Assembly (NCBI RefSeq): GCF_020026455.1
Contig: NZ_JAHHQJ010000004.1
Location: 1 to 64,000, forward strand
DNA length: 64,000 bases
From: Alistipes sp.
GTDB taxonomy: Bacteria; Bacteroidota; Bacteroidia; Bacteroidales; Rikenellaceae
Reading direction: 5' to 3'
The notes under the pieces are model-generated. The model was given only the letters and a program-made list of their open reading frames with translations. It was not told the origin of the DNA and made no database searches. Below, piece by piece: positions 40,022 to 49,351 of this stretch (position 1 is its first letter; the number at the start of each line of letters is the position of its first letter). Position numbers and translations under genes: made by a program.

Positions 40022-43000
40022 ATGCAAAGAATTCGACAACTTTTTAGCTGTGTGCTGCAGCTGTCGCTGGTTGCGAGCTTGTTCTACGCCACAACCGCAA
40101 CGGCTCAAGTGCAGGTGCAGGAAAAAACGATCAACTTGAATGCGAGGCTTACCGTCGCTCTGACAGAGCAGCCAGCGACCGGGGTATTCAACGAAATCAC
40201 CAAGAAAACGGGGATCAAATTCGCCTACGATCCCGAAGACATCCGTCGGCTCCCGGCCGTAAGCGGCGAATTCGAAAAAAGCACCGTACACGAACTGCTC
40301 GACAAGTGCATCGCCGGATCGACGTTCAAATATGCCATTGAGGATAACGTCGTGCTGGTATACGACACAACACCCAAAACGCGCAGGTTCACCGTAAATG
40401 GAACCGTGCGCGACGTCGGAAAGACGATACTCCCAGGAGCATCGGTCATCCTGAAAGATGGCTCGGGGCAGGGCGCATCAACCGACGAAAAGGGACAGTT
40501 CTCCTTCACCTTCACGACCAAGACCAGCCCTGCAGTCCTCGAAGTCGGGTTTCTGGGCATGGAGACCCGGCGAGTGATTATCACCGGATCGGCAAAGGGA
40601 CTCACCATCGTCCTTAAGGAGGGCGGCACGCGCATTGAAGATGTAGTGGTCAACGGCATGTTTACCCGCAACAAGAACACCTACACGGGTTCGGTGACCT
40701 CGATCAAGGGCGAAAACCTCACGGCCATATCAAACACCAACCTAATGACGGCCCTAAGCGCCGTGACACCGGGGATGGTGGTCGTACAAAACAACGCCAT
40801 CGGCTCGAACCCCAATGCCATTCCCGAAATCCTGATTCGCGGTTCAAACTCCATAGCCACCTCGGCCGAGGAAAAGGCCTACAACAACCCGCTGATCATC
40901 CTCGACGGCGCCGAAATCAGCATGGAAGAGTTGTACGACCTCGACATGTACGAAATCGAGCGCATCGACGTCCTGAAGGACGCACAGGCTTCGATCGTCT
41001 ACGGAGACCGCGCGGCCAACGGCGTAATCGTCATCGAACGACAGCAGGTAACCGACAGCAAACCCCGCCTTAGCTACAACTTCGTGCCTGAGTTGAGCAT
41101 CCCGGATCTGAGTTCGATGAACCTCTGCAATGCAGCGCAGAAACTGGAACTGGAACGTCTAGCCGGGCTCTACGAATCGGATAACGGGGCGATGGACAAG
41201 GCGTACGCCTACAAATTACAGAACGTCCGCCGGGGTGTCAACACCAACTGGATACGCGCCCCGCTACGCGTACCGTTCAACCACACCCACTCGCTATCGC
41301 TGAGCGGCCGTGCCCAGAAGATCGATTACCGTGCGTCCCTGCGCTTCAGCGACAAGTACGGCGTCATGAAGGGCGACAACCGTCGTAATTACACGCTCAA
41401 CTTCTCAATAGGATACCACATGCGCGACAAGCTCACACTCCGTTACACGGCCAACTACACGCTGACCGACGCAACGGATTCGCCTTACGGCAAATTTAGC
41501 GCCTACACAAGACTCAACCCCTATGAGGCGCCCTATGACGAGTACGGCGAGCCGATCAAGGCGTTCTATTTCAATCCCGAGGACCCCTCGACAACAAGCG
41601 AAGGCTACCAGCCCAATCCGCTCTACAATGCCACGCTGTCGAGTTTCAGCACCTCGCGCAACCAAAGTCTCCGCAACACGGTCGACGCTAAATGGTATGT
41701 GACCAAGGATTTCTACGTCTCGGGCCAGTTCAACATCGACGTCAAGAGCAGCCAGTCGGACAGATACGTTTCGCCCGACGACGCGCAGTTCCTCGGCGAA
41801 AACGACCCAGCCAAACGAGGTCTCTACGGACTGGGGACAGGCAAGGCGTTCAACTACGACGGCAAAATCGTACTCAACTACGGCCGCAGCATCGGACAGA
41901 AAGGCTCGGGATTCGTGATCAATGCCGGAAGCGACATCCAGCACACCAATGCCATGACCTCCTACATCACGGCAATAGGTTTTCTGAAAGATAACCTCTC
42001 GGACATCAAATACGCCTTGGGATACGACTCCTCAAACCTCCCGAGCGGAACCGAAACTCTGTTGGCAAAGGTCGGATTCTTCGCCAGCGGCAACATCTAC
42101 TTCCGAAACCGATACTTCGCAGACGTTTCATACCGCACGTCGGGATCGTCGGCCTATGGCAAGGAGAACCGGTTCGCCCCAATGTGGTCGTTCGGACTGG
42201 GATGGAACCTCCACAAAGAGAAGTTCCTCGAAAACGTCGAATGGATCAACGTGATCCGCCTCAAATGGTCGTGGGGATACAACGGGCAGACCACCGGAAG
42301 CCCCTATCAGGCCATCACAACCTACAAGTACGGCAACAACAACATCTACTACACCGGCGTGGGAACCGTGCCGATCCGCATGGGCAACCCCGAATTGAAG
42401 TGGCAGCGCGTACTAAAGAACAACTTCGGCATCAACCTCACTCTATTCAAGGAACGGCTGGTGATGAGTTTCGACTACTTCCGCAACACCACCAAGGACC
42501 AGCTGATGACGATTCCCCTCCCGGCATCGACCGGATCGGAGGACATCGTCGTGAACTTCGGCGAAAACCAGAACGTAGGCTACGACTTTTCGGTGGCGGG
42601 ACAGGTGATCCGCAGCAAGAACTGGGAGTGGACCTCCGTCATCAACGGATCGCACGTCAAGGACCGTATCAGGCAGATCAGCGACAAGTTAAAGAACACA
42701 GCCTACCAGCTCGAAGAGGACAACCCGCTGAAACTGCGCTTCCGGGAAGGCGGCTCGCAGTATGACATCTACGCCGTGCGTTCAGCAGGCATCGACCCCG
42801 CCACGGGACAGGAAATATTCATCACCAAAAACGGCGAATACACCTTCAAGTACAACGCCGAGGACGAGGTGGTAGTGGGCAACACGCAGCCCAAGCTGCA
42901 GGGAACATGGCTCAACACGCTGCGATACAAGGGATGGTCGCTGAACTTCGTATTCAGCTATACCCTCGGAGGCGACACCTACAACAAAACGCTCTGGGAG

Positions 43001-43345
43001 AAGGTGGAGGACATCGATCCCCGTTACAACGTCGACGAACGCGCCTTCACGGACCGCTGGAAAAACCCGGGAGACCTATCGCGCTTCCTTGCCATCAAGG
43101 AGCGCCGTTCGACGACCCCGCACAACTCGGAGCGATTCGTGGAACGGCTCAACGAACTGTGGCTCTCGAGTGCGACGCTCTCCTATGAATTCCAGCCAAA
43201 ATTCCTCAGGCGCCTCGGGTTCAAGCGTCTGGCCATCGGAATCGGCGTATCGGACATCGTACGCTTCTCGACCGTCAAGTACGAACGGGGAACGAGCTAC
43301 CCCTATTGTCGCACCATCAACCTGACATTCCGTCCCACGTTCTAA
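40022..43345 (+). CDS. SusC/RagA-type TonB-dependent receptor with STN domain
   Basis: The 1107-residue outer-membrane protein has a signal peptide (1-29) and an STN (secretin/TonB N-terminal) domain at about 43-115. A carboxypeptidase-regulatory-like domain (about 122-205), a plug and a 22-strand barrel follow. The sequence ends in an aromatic strand (TINLTFRPTF). It should import a bulky nutrient handed over by the SusD lipoprotein next to it. The STN domain normally signals to a FecR-type anti-sigma factor, but none lies in this window. Substrate is unknown; the protease upstream suggests peptides, as in RagAB. Confidence 0.95.
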   Translation: MQRIRQLFSCVLQLSLVASLFYATTATAQVQVQEKTINLNARLTVALTEQPATGVFNEITKKTGIKFAYDPEDIRRLPAVSGEFEKSTVHELLDKCIAGSTFKYAIEDNVVLVYDTTPKTRRFTVNGTVRDVGKTILPGASVILKDGSGQGASTDEKGQFSFTFTTKTSPAVLEVGFLGMETRRVIITGSAKGLTIVLKEGGTRIEDVVVNGMFTRNKNTYTGSVTSIKGENLTAISNTNLMTALSAVTPGMVVVQNNAIGSNPNAIPEILIRGSNSIATSAEEKAYNNPLIILDGAEISMEELYDLDMYEIERIDVLKDAQASIVYGDRAANGVIVIERQQVTDSKPRLSYNFVPELSIPDLSSMNLCNAAQKLELERLAGLYESDNGAMDKAYAYKLQNVRRGVNTNWIRAPLRVPFNHTHSLSLSGRAQKIDYRASLRFSDKYGVMKGDNRRNYTLNFSIGYHMRDKLTLRYTANYTLTDATDSPYGKFSAYTRLNPYEAPYDEYGEPIKAFYFNPEDPSTTSEGYQPNPLYNATLSSFSTSRNQSLRNTVDAKWYVTKDFYVSGQFNIDVKSSQSDRYVSPDDAQFLGENDPAKRGLYGLGTGKAFNYDGKIVLNYGRSIGQKGSGFVINAGSDIQHTNAMTSYITAIGFLKDNLSDIKYALGYDSSNLPSGTETLLAKVGFFASGNIYFRNRYFADVSYRTSGSSAYGKENRFAPMWSFGLGWNLHKEKFLENVEWINVIRLKWSWGYNGQTTGSPYQAITTYKYGNNNIYYTGVGTVPIRMGNPELKWQRVLKNNFGINLTLFKERLVMSFDYFRNTTKDQLMTIPLPASTGSEDIVVNFGENQNVGYDFSVAGQVIRSKNWEWTSVINGSHVKDRIRQISDKLKNTAYQLEEDNPLKLRFREGGSQYDIYAVRSAGIDPATGQEIFITKNGEYTFKYNAEDEVVVGNTQPKLQGTWLNTLRYKGWSLNFVFSYTLGGDTYNKTLWEKVEDIDPRYNVDERAFTDRWKNPGDLSRFLAIKERRSTTPHNSERFVERLNELWLSSATLSYEFQPKFLRRLGFKRLAIGIGVSDIVRFSTVKYERGTSYPYCRTINLTFRPTF

Positions 43346-43357
43346 TATTGTAAGACC

Positions 43358-44797
43358 ATGAAACGAATGAAAGAATACAGCTACATCCTACTGATCCTTT
43401 CACTGCTGTTCGGCGGCTGCGAGGCGTATCTCGACGTCAACCCCAAATCGGAGGTGACCGACAAGGAGCTTTTCTCGACGGCCGAAGGCTGCGAAGACGC
43501 CATATACGGCATCTATTCCGAGATGGGAACCAACAAGAATCTATTCGCCTATGCGCTCACGTTCGCCTATCCAGAACTGATGATCGGGAACTTCTCCATC
43601 AGCCAAAGCGACAACATGGCATACATCGTACAGCGTCTGTGGGAGCACGAAAACGCCATCACAGTGGCCGAAAACCTCTGGATCAACGGATACAAGGCCA
43701 TCGGATATGTCAACAAGGCACTGATGCACATCCTACCCAAAGCAGACGACGAATTCCGCCACATCAAGCTCTACAAAGGCGAACTGCTGGCACTGCGCGC
43801 CTTCCTCCATTTCGAAATGGCCCGCATCTTCGCCGTACCGTTCGCATCGGGAAACGCCGCGGCCAAAGCCAAGGCAATCCCCTATGTGACCACATACGGC
43901 ATCGACGTCACCCCGTACAGTTCGCTGGACAAGGTCTTCGAACAGATCATCGCAGATCTGACTGAGGCGGAAAAATACCTCGCAGCGGATGAAGAACTGT
44001 TGACGGCGACACGCAACAACGCCTCCGACGGATTCACAAGCTGCCGCATCACCCACCTGAATCTCTACGCGGTACAGGCGCTGCTGGCCCGCGCCTACTG
44101 GACGATGGGCAAACTGGATCTGGCTGAGAGTTATGCCAGAAAGGTGATCGACAGCGGCAAATTCCCCCTGATGACGACAGCCGAAGCTTGGAACGCCATG
44201 GAGACCGGCACGCTCAACATGCAGGAGACCATCTTCGGACTCTACTCAACACAATACACCTACAACTTCTATCGGAACCACGTCTACCAGGGCGGGAACC
44301 TTACACTGTCAAGTCAGTATTCCGAGATCTTCACCTCCGACCAGTCCGGAGTGGACAAGCGTTACTCAGCCTGGTTCGACACGGGAAATTCGTGGTGCAT
44401 CAAGCACTACAACAAGATGTACGCCCAGGGAGAGAGCACCCCCACGTACAGCGGGAAATCGATCCCTGGACCAAGCCTGATCCGCATTCCCGAAATGTAC
44501 TACATCGTGGCCGAAGCCAACCTCACAAAGGATCCGGGCAAGGCGACGGAATACCTCGACCAGGTGGTGAAATCGCGCGACCTGACGCCTTTCGCCGAGC
44601 GTGGAACGGGCAAAATCACCGAAAACAATATCATCAACGAACGCCGGAAGGAGTTTTTCGCCGACGGCGAGGATTTCTTCAACATGAAGCGCCTGCAACT
44701 GGACATCGCAATCCCGGGAGGCAATTTCGCCGGAACCGACGACACAACCTACACGATGCCCGTTCCGCAGAGCGTGGAGGACAATTACAGACAATAA
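43358..44797 (+). CDS. SusD/RagB family nutrient-binding lipoprotein
   Basis: The 479-residue protein has a lipoprotein signal (LLFGGC, Cys21). The typical SusD start EAYLDVNPKSEVTDKELFSTAEGCEDAIYGIYSEM follows, with tetratricopeptide-like helices and the C-terminal INERRKEFFADGEDFFNMKRL segment. It forms the lid on SusC at the cell surface and binds the substrate. The gap to susC is 12 bp, which points to one transcript. Confidence 0.95.
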   Translation: MKRMKEYSYILLILSLLFGGCEAYLDVNPKSEVTDKELFSTAEGCEDAIYGIYSEMGTNKNLFAYALTFAYPELMIGNFSISQSDNMAYIVQRLWEHENAITVAENLWINGYKAIGYVNKALMHILPKADDEFRHIKLYKGELLALRAFLHFEMARIFAVPFASGNAAAKAKAIPYVTTYGIDVTPYSSLDKVFEQIIADLTEAEKYLAADEELLTATRNNASDGFTSCRITHLNLYAVQALLARAYWTMGKLDLAESYARKVIDSGKFPLMTTAEAWNAMETGTLNMQETIFGLYSTQYTYNFYRNHVYQGGNLTLSSQYSEIFTSDQSGVDKRYSAWFDTGNSWCIKHYNKMYAQGESTPTYSGKSIPGPSLIRIPEMYYIVAEANLTKDPGKATEYLDQVVKSRDLTPFAERGTGKITENNIINERRKEFFADGEDFFNMKRLQLDIAIPGGNFAGTDDTTYTMPVPQSVEDNYRQ

Positions 44798-44807
44798 GGC
44801 AAGACTT

Positions 44808-45716
44808 ATGAAAAACATCATTTTCAAAATAGTACTGCTGTGCGGAATCATTGCGGCATTCGCCTCCTGTTCCGACACGTGGCTGATGTACAACACGTCA
44901 CAGAAGGACAAACTCTATTTCAAATATGAGAACGACCCGAGCCTAGACCAATATCTCTCGACCGACTTTTCGTTCGCCCTGCTCGACGAATCGGTGAAAG
45001 AGGTCAAGAAAACCGTAACAGTGACCTTGCTGGGAATGCCGGTAGACCGTGACCGAACATTCGAGGTGAGAGCCATTCACGACACCACCTCGAATTACAC
45101 CACGGGCGGCACCCGGCGCGAGCTGATTGACGCCGTAGAAAACGAAGACTACACGATTGACAGGATCATCGTCCCGGCAGGATCCGTGAAGGGGCAGATC
45201 GACGTAACACTAAAGCGCACGGAGAAGATCTTGACAAAAACCGCATCGCTCGTGCTCCAGATCGCCCGGAACGAGGAGTTCGAAGGAGTACCGCGGAATG
45301 TCTACCGGTTTCTGCTCTCGGACGGAACCGCAGCCTGCCCCTACTGGTGGTACTACTCCGCCACCCAACAGTGGTATCAGTATACGGGCGAATTCCGACA
45401 GGACAAATACCGAAAACTGCTGGAATTCTACCACGGAATCGAGGAAATCAACCCGACGCTTTATGCGTCGATGGTCGAACAGTATGGCGAGAACATCGAC
45501 AACGATTACTACACGGGGCTCAATGGACAGAAGCTGCGCATGGGCATGGGATTCATGGTCAACCGGCAGAATCCCCACAAGATGGCCTGGTTGCGCTACG
45601 TGCTATGCCCGCTATTCGACTACTATTCGTCCAATTTCCCCGACCGGGAGTATTACACGACCGGAAGCGTCAACGTAACGACTGGTGGTTGGAGAGACCC
45701 GGCAAACAACTATTAA
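44808..45716 (+). CDS. DUF4843 domain lipoprotein
   Basis: The 302-residue protein has a lipoprotein signal (IIAAFASC, Cys22). A beta-sandwich-like region (about 45-170) matches the DUF4843 pattern found beside SusCD pairs in Bacteroidota. It includes KVTVTLLGMPVDRDRTFEV-like strands and IDVTLKRTEKILTKTASLVLQI. It is probably a surface lipoprotein of the SusCD complex, perhaps substrate-binding; the function is unproven. Gaps of 10-11 bp join it to its neighbours. Confidence 0.85.
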   Translation: MKNIIFKIVLLCGIIAAFASCSDTWLMYNTSQKDKLYFKYENDPSLDQYLSTDFSFALLDESVKEVKKTVTVTLLGMPVDRDRTFEVRAIHDTTSNYTTGGTRRELIDAVENEDYTIDRIIVPAGSVKGQIDVTLKRTEKILTKTASLVLQIARNEEFEGVPRNVYRFLLSDGTAACPYWWYYSATQQWYQYTGEFRQDKYRKLLEFYHGIEEINPTLYASMVEQYGENIDNDYYTGLNGQKLRMGMGFMVNRQNPHKMAWLRYVLCPLFDYYSSNFPDREYYTTGSVNVTTGGWRDPANNY

Positions 45717-45727
45717 CCGAAAGTATC

Positions 45728-47224
45728 ATGAAACAACTTGTGAAATATCTGTTACCGCTCTGCTGCGGAATCGCCTTGGCGTCCTGCTACGGACTCGACA
45801 AGGAGGAGTATCGGGAACTGGCTCCGATCACGGTGAGCGGACTGGAGCGGACCATTTATGCCAAGGCCACCGAAACGCTCCACCTCAACAAACTCCGCGT
45901 GGAGAACGCAAGCGGGCAGAAACTCGTCTACGAATGGTCGTACGGAAAACCGGCGGGCGACTTCCCCAACATGGTCGACACAACGTTCATATCCAGTTCA
46001 CCGACGCTCGACTACGCATTCGCCAAGGCCGGCAGCTACGTGCTGCGCCTGCGGATCGACAACGGCGAAAGCATCGGATTCTATTACTACGACCTGCGCG
46101 TGCAGGCCGGATTCGACGAAGGATTCCTGATCCTCTGCAACAATGACAAGGGGGTCGGATCGCTCGCCTTTGTCAAGAAACGATCTCCGCAGGAGGAGGC
46201 TGAAGAGGCCAGGGAGGTATGGGACAATCTGCTGACAGTTAATCCGGAATATGAGTTCCGCAGTCTGCGCGACGTCTACGTATTCTCCTCGCCAGGGCAT
46301 GCTTCGGGAATTCTGATCTCCTCGGGCGATGACGAAGGTTCGATCTACCGACTCGATCCCGTAACGCTGAACGTGACCTATCGCATGAAAGGAATGGACG
46401 AATACGGGGTCCGCACCGGAGAGATTCTGGGCGAAAGAACATCGGGAACGGCTCATTGGGCCTATCTGATCGGCGACGACGAGAAAGCCTACCGCTATGA
46501 ATTCTCGACCGACATGCTCATCGTGCGGGAAACGCCATTCCCTGCACGATATGGCCGGCAGGGACTCTTCGCCTCGGAAACCGCCGGAGTGCGCGACATC
46601 CTCATGTTCTCCGAAGCCGGAATCACCGGATTCCCCAATTCGAAAATCGCAGGATATGCCGCTCCCGACGGGTATGAATTCATCAACATAGCGGCAGGAC
46701 GCATCGGTGCGGGACAATACGACGCGTCAAAATACTACTGCATCGCCCGAACGATCGAGGGGAGGTTGAAATCCGTCAAAATAATCAGCACCAGTTCATC
46801 GCTTTCGAACCCGACGGAAATCAAGAGCTACAACGAGGTACAGCCGATGCTGATGAATGCGAAGTCCAGAATTGTCACAACGAAGCTCAACGGAAACGCC
46901 TACTACGATTACGGCAACAAGATCTATCATTGGGCGATGACAAGCGTCGATCCGGTCATCCCCTCCGAAGGGGCCAAGCCCGACATCACGCTGCCCGACG
47001 GCGAACAGATCATGGACATCTGCACGAACGCCGTACCTTCAACCTCCTCCGCGGTAGTCGACGACGATCTGCTGCTGATCGCCACCTGCAACCCGACGGC
47101 AACCGACCGCAAACCCGGCAGCCTCTATGTCTACAGTCTGAAGACAATGAAGAAGGTGAAGGAGTATGTCGGCATCTGCGAAAAACCCGTGGCTGTAGCC
47201 TACAAGTTCCCCACTTCGAACTGA
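45728..47224 (+). CDS. PKD-like family lipoprotein
   Basis: The 498-residue protein has a lipoprotein signal (GIALASC, Cys20). A PKD-like beta domain follows (about 35-130), with segments LVYEWSYGKPAGDF and YAFAKAGSYVLRLRI. The remaining region has repeated beta strands that could form a propeller (about 140-490). Its place as last gene of the protease-SusCD unit suggests a surface protein that binds the same substrate. I start at ATG 45728 because it opens the signal peptide; the longer frame overlaps the DUF4843 gene. Confidence 0.85.
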   Translation: MKQLVKYLLPLCCGIALASCYGLDKEEYRELAPITVSGLERTIYAKATETLHLNKLRVENASGQKLVYEWSYGKPAGDFPNMVDTTFISSSPTLDYAFAKAGSYVLRLRIDNGESIGFYYYDLRVQAGFDEGFLILCNNDKGVGSLAFVKKRSPQEEAEEAREVWDNLLTVNPEYEFRSLRDVYVFSSPGHASGILISSGDDEGSIYRLDPVTLNVTYRMKGMDEYGVRTGEILGERTSGTAHWAYLIGDDEKAYRYEFSTDMLIVRETPFPARYGRQGLFASETAGVRDILMFSEAGITGFPNSKIAGYAAPDGYEFINIAAGRIGAGQYDASKYYCIARTIEGRLKSVKIISTSSSLSNPTEIKSYNEVQPMLMNAKSRIVTTKLNGNAYYDYGNKIYHWAMTSVDPVIPSEGAKPDITLPDGEQIMDICTNAVPSTSSAVVDDDLLLIATCNPTATDRKPGSLYVYSLKTMKKVKEYVGICEKPVAVAYKFPTSN

Positions 47225-47257
47225 CGGTCCCGGCGGACGAGACGGGAGGCATCCGGC

Positions 47258-47285
47258 TTTCCCCCGCGGGGGGGCTCGTTTTTCG
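47258..47285 (+). terminator. Possible terminator of the metalloprotease-SusCD operon
   Basis: A GC-only inverted repeat (CCCCCGCGGGGGGG at 47261-47274) is followed by CTCGTTTTTC. The stem is strong, but the loop is very short, so the call is moderate. Confidence 0.5.
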
Positions 47286-47301
47286 GGAGCGGCCGGGGGG
47301 G

Positions 47302-47371
47302 GCTTGGGCTTGGCATATTCAGGAAGCAGAGGAGGAGGCCCGCTTGGGCTTGGCGGATTCAGGAAGCGGAG
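47302..47371. repeat. 30-bp direct repeat, 40-bp period, between the SusCD operon and tdk
   Basis: Positions 47302-47331 and 47342-47371 share GCTTGGGCTTGGC--ATTCAGGAAGC-GAG with three differences. A partial third copy (GCTTACGCTTGGCA) lies at 47384-47397, next to the tdk promoter. Confidence 0.85.
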
Positions 47372-47391
47372 AATGAGGGGGCACGCTTACG

Positions 47392-47423
47392 CTTGGCAGA
47401 AAAGAAAAAACAGCCTATCTTTG
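47392..47423 (+). promoter_or_regulatory. Promoter of tdk
   Basis: CTTG (47392-47395, one mismatch), 20 bp, TATCTTTG (47416-47423). The leader would be about 85 nt. Confidence 0.65.
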
Positions 47424-47512
47424 TATGCCGGCCCCACAAGACAGATTGCAGCGGCTCCCGGACAGGATAACGATCAAAAAAAAAGTCACACCAGTAGGAA
47501 AAATTACGTTTT

Positions 47513-48088
47513 ATGTTTTTAGAAAATGCCAGCCGCAAGGGCTGGATCGAAGTCGTATGCGGTTCGATGTTCTCGGGGAAGACCGAGGAGCTGATCCGCC
47601 GCCTGAAACGAGCCAAATTCGCCCACCAGCGGGTCGAGATTTTCAAACCCCGGATCGACGTGCGCTACTCCGAGGAGGAGGTCGTGTCGCACGACGCGAA
47701 CGCCATACGCTCCACCCCCGTCGAGTCGCCGCAGAACATTCTGCTGATGACGGCCGATGTCGACGTGGTGGGCATTGACGAGGCGCAGTTCTTCGACGAA
47801 AGCATCGTCGACGTGTGCCGCCGGCTGGCCAACAACGGCGTGCGCGTGATCGTCGCGGGGCTGGACATGGACTACACCGGGAAGCCGTTCGGACCGATGC
47901 CCGCGCTGATGGCCACTGCGGAGTATGTCACCAAGGTCCACGCCATCTGCGTCCGCTGCGGCAACCTCGCCCACCATTCGCACCGTCTGACCAACGACGA
48001 AAAGCAGGTGATGCTGGGGGCACAGGACAGCTACGAACCGATCTGCCGCCATTGTTTCAACAAGTTGATGAACGGCGAAAAAGAGTAG
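47513..48088 (+). CDS. tdk: Thymidine kinase
   Basis: This type II thymidine kinase makes dTMP from thymidine and ATP. The 191-residue protein has the P-loop GSMFSGKTEELIRRLKRA, the DEAQFFDE catalytic segment, GLDMDYTGKPFGPM and a four-cysteine zinc site (CVRCG and CRHCF). Length is normal. It is a single gene. With deoC elsewhere in the window it belongs to deoxynucleoside salvage, but the two are not linked. Confidence 0.97.
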   Translation: MFLENASRKGWIEVVCGSMFSGKTEELIRRLKRAKFAHQRVEIFKPRIDVRYSEEEVVSHDANAIRSTPVESPQNILLMTADVDVVGIDEAQFFDESIVDVCRRLANNGVRVIVAGLDMDYTGKPFGPMPALMATAEYVTKVHAICVRCGNLAHHSHRLTNDEKQVMLGAQDSYEPICRHCFNKLMNGEKE

Positions 48089-48118
48089 GCCCCGACCTTC
48101 GGGAGGCTACAATGAAGA

Positions 48119-48148
48119 AACCGCAGTCCGGAGTTCCGGGCTGCGGTT
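48119..48148. terminator. Terminator between tdk and the convergent hypothetical gene
   Basis: AACCGCAG/CTGCGGTT encloses an inner CCGGA-rich pairing and is followed by CTGTTTGC. It probably serves both directions weakly. Confidence 0.6.
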
Positions 48149-48193
48149 CTGTTTGCGGAGCGGGGGAGGGCGTCCCCATCATGCGGGCCTCCG

Positions 48194-48886
48194 TCAGCGA
48201 GAGGCGCGCAGGGCGTCGATGAAGCCGGGCCAGAGGGCCCAGAGGTTCTCGGTCTGGAGCCACAGTTCGCGGGCCTGTGCGGCCGGCGAGGGGCGTTCGC
48301 TCTCGATGTCGTGCAGATAGGTCTCGTCGGCCGGATGTTCGTCGGCGGTAAATTCGGCGAACCAGGGAGCAAAACGCGTCCGGAAGCGCTGCAACTCCCC
48401 CTCGGGCAGGGTCCCGCCGCGGCGGTAGGCCGACCACAGCAGCAGCACCTCACGCCCCGGACGCTTGTCCGAGACGTCGTTGATCACCTCGTCGAAGAGC
48501 TCCTGCTCGTCCAGAGCCAGGTAGTCGAAAGCCAGCAGTTCGCTCCCCTCCAGATGGTCCTCGGGGTCGAGGTCGAGGAGCATTTCGAGCAGCGCCGCCG
48601 ATATTTCGAAATCGTTGATCAGGAAATGATCGATGGCCGAGGCCAAGATCAGCTCGAGCGCCGCACGCGAATTGCGGTGGTTCCATTCGAGATTGACCTC
48701 CTCGTCCTCGGGAATCAGTTCCACGAGGCGCTGGAAGGCCTGGAAGCGCTCGTTGCAGGCTCCTTCGACATCGCCGGCGGCCTGCAGCTCGCGGGTCCGG
48801 GCGAGGACTTTCACAAAATTATAAGGCCCTTCGCCGACCACCTCGAAGGTCTGGTCGGGCGTAGGCTCAAGATACGCCTTTTGCAT
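48194..48886 (-). CDS. Conserved-looking acidic helical protein, unknown function
   Basis: The 230-residue soluble protein is rich in Glu, Leu and Ala and reads as alpha-helical, with TPR-like spacing of helices. It lacks a signal peptide and has no motif I recognise. Codon use matches the neighbours, so it is probably a real gene. Its ATG overlaps the end of the upstream membrane-protein frame by 20 bp, which suggests a two-gene unit. Confidence 0.75.
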   Translation of the reverse strand: MQKAYLEPTPDQTFEVVGEGPYNFVKVLARTRELQAAGDVEGACNERFQAFQRLVELIPEDEEVNLEWNHRNSRAALELILASAIDHFLINDFEISAALLEMLLDLDPEDHLEGSELLAFDYLALDEQELFDEVINDVSDKRPGREVLLLWSAYRRGGTLPEGELQRFRTRFAPWFAEFTADEHPADETYLHDIESERPSPAAQARELWLQTENLWALWPGFIDALRASR

Positions 48887-49220
48887 CGTTGGTTTTGGAT
48901 TTGAGAATCAGGGTAAAAAGGGTTGCAAGCGTCGCGCTCCCGCCCGGCAGGCGGGCCGCCGTGCGGTTACGCATGTCCGTCATCAGCGGCGGCACAAACA
49001 CGGAGCCGGAGCAGAGAGCGGTCATGCCAAGGACCGGAATCAGATCTTCACACACGGCGCACCCCCGGCGACAGGCAGCCGGCAGTTCCGATCGGAAATA
49101 CCTGTTGCCCAATGCGATGGCACAGGTCATCACCCCCAAGACGAGGAAGAGGGCAAGCGTCGGGTCCGGCGTCTTGCCGGCAATCACCGGCGGTAGCGGA
49201 CACACCAAAAAAGGAATCAT
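48867..49220 (-). CDS. Possible small membrane protein, hypothetical
   Basis: The 117-residue frame has three hydrophobic segments (about 22-40, 61-78 and 95-108) and a C-x2-C pair between the first two (CAVCEDL). No family is recognised. Support comes from an ATG start, a promoter-like element 30-63 bp upstream and a 20-bp overlap with the next gene. The weak point is the lack of any recognisable homology. Confidence 0.45.
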   Translation of the reverse strand: MIPFLVCPLPPVIAGKTPDPTLALFLVLGVMTCAIALGNRYFRSELPAACRRGCAVCEDLIPVLGMTALCSGSVFVPPLMTDMRNRTAARLPGGSATLATLFTLILKSKTNDAKGVS

Positions 49221-49249
49221 CGCAAAACGGGTTCAGATCTGTTTCAGCG

Positions 49250-49283
49250 CGAATATAGCAAGAAAAGTGAGAATTTTCGCAAA
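49250..49283 (-). promoter_or_regulatory. Possible promoter of the two hypothetical genes
   Basis: On the minus strand TTTG (49283-49280), 22 bp, TATATTCG (49257-49250, one mismatch). It is divergent from the tRNA gene. Confidence 0.45.
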
Positions 49284-49351
49284 ATTGTTGCGAGAAAAAA
49301 ATATTTTTCAGATATTTGCAGTCCCAAAGGGAACCTCGGTGTTCCCGAAAG

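Noticed and set aside
40022..44797. Polysaccharide utilisation locus
   Set aside because: SusC and SusD are present, but no glycosidase, lyase or carbohydrate sensor is linked; the linked enzyme is a metalloprotease. The GH2-like gene is 25 kb away and lacks its catalytic residues.
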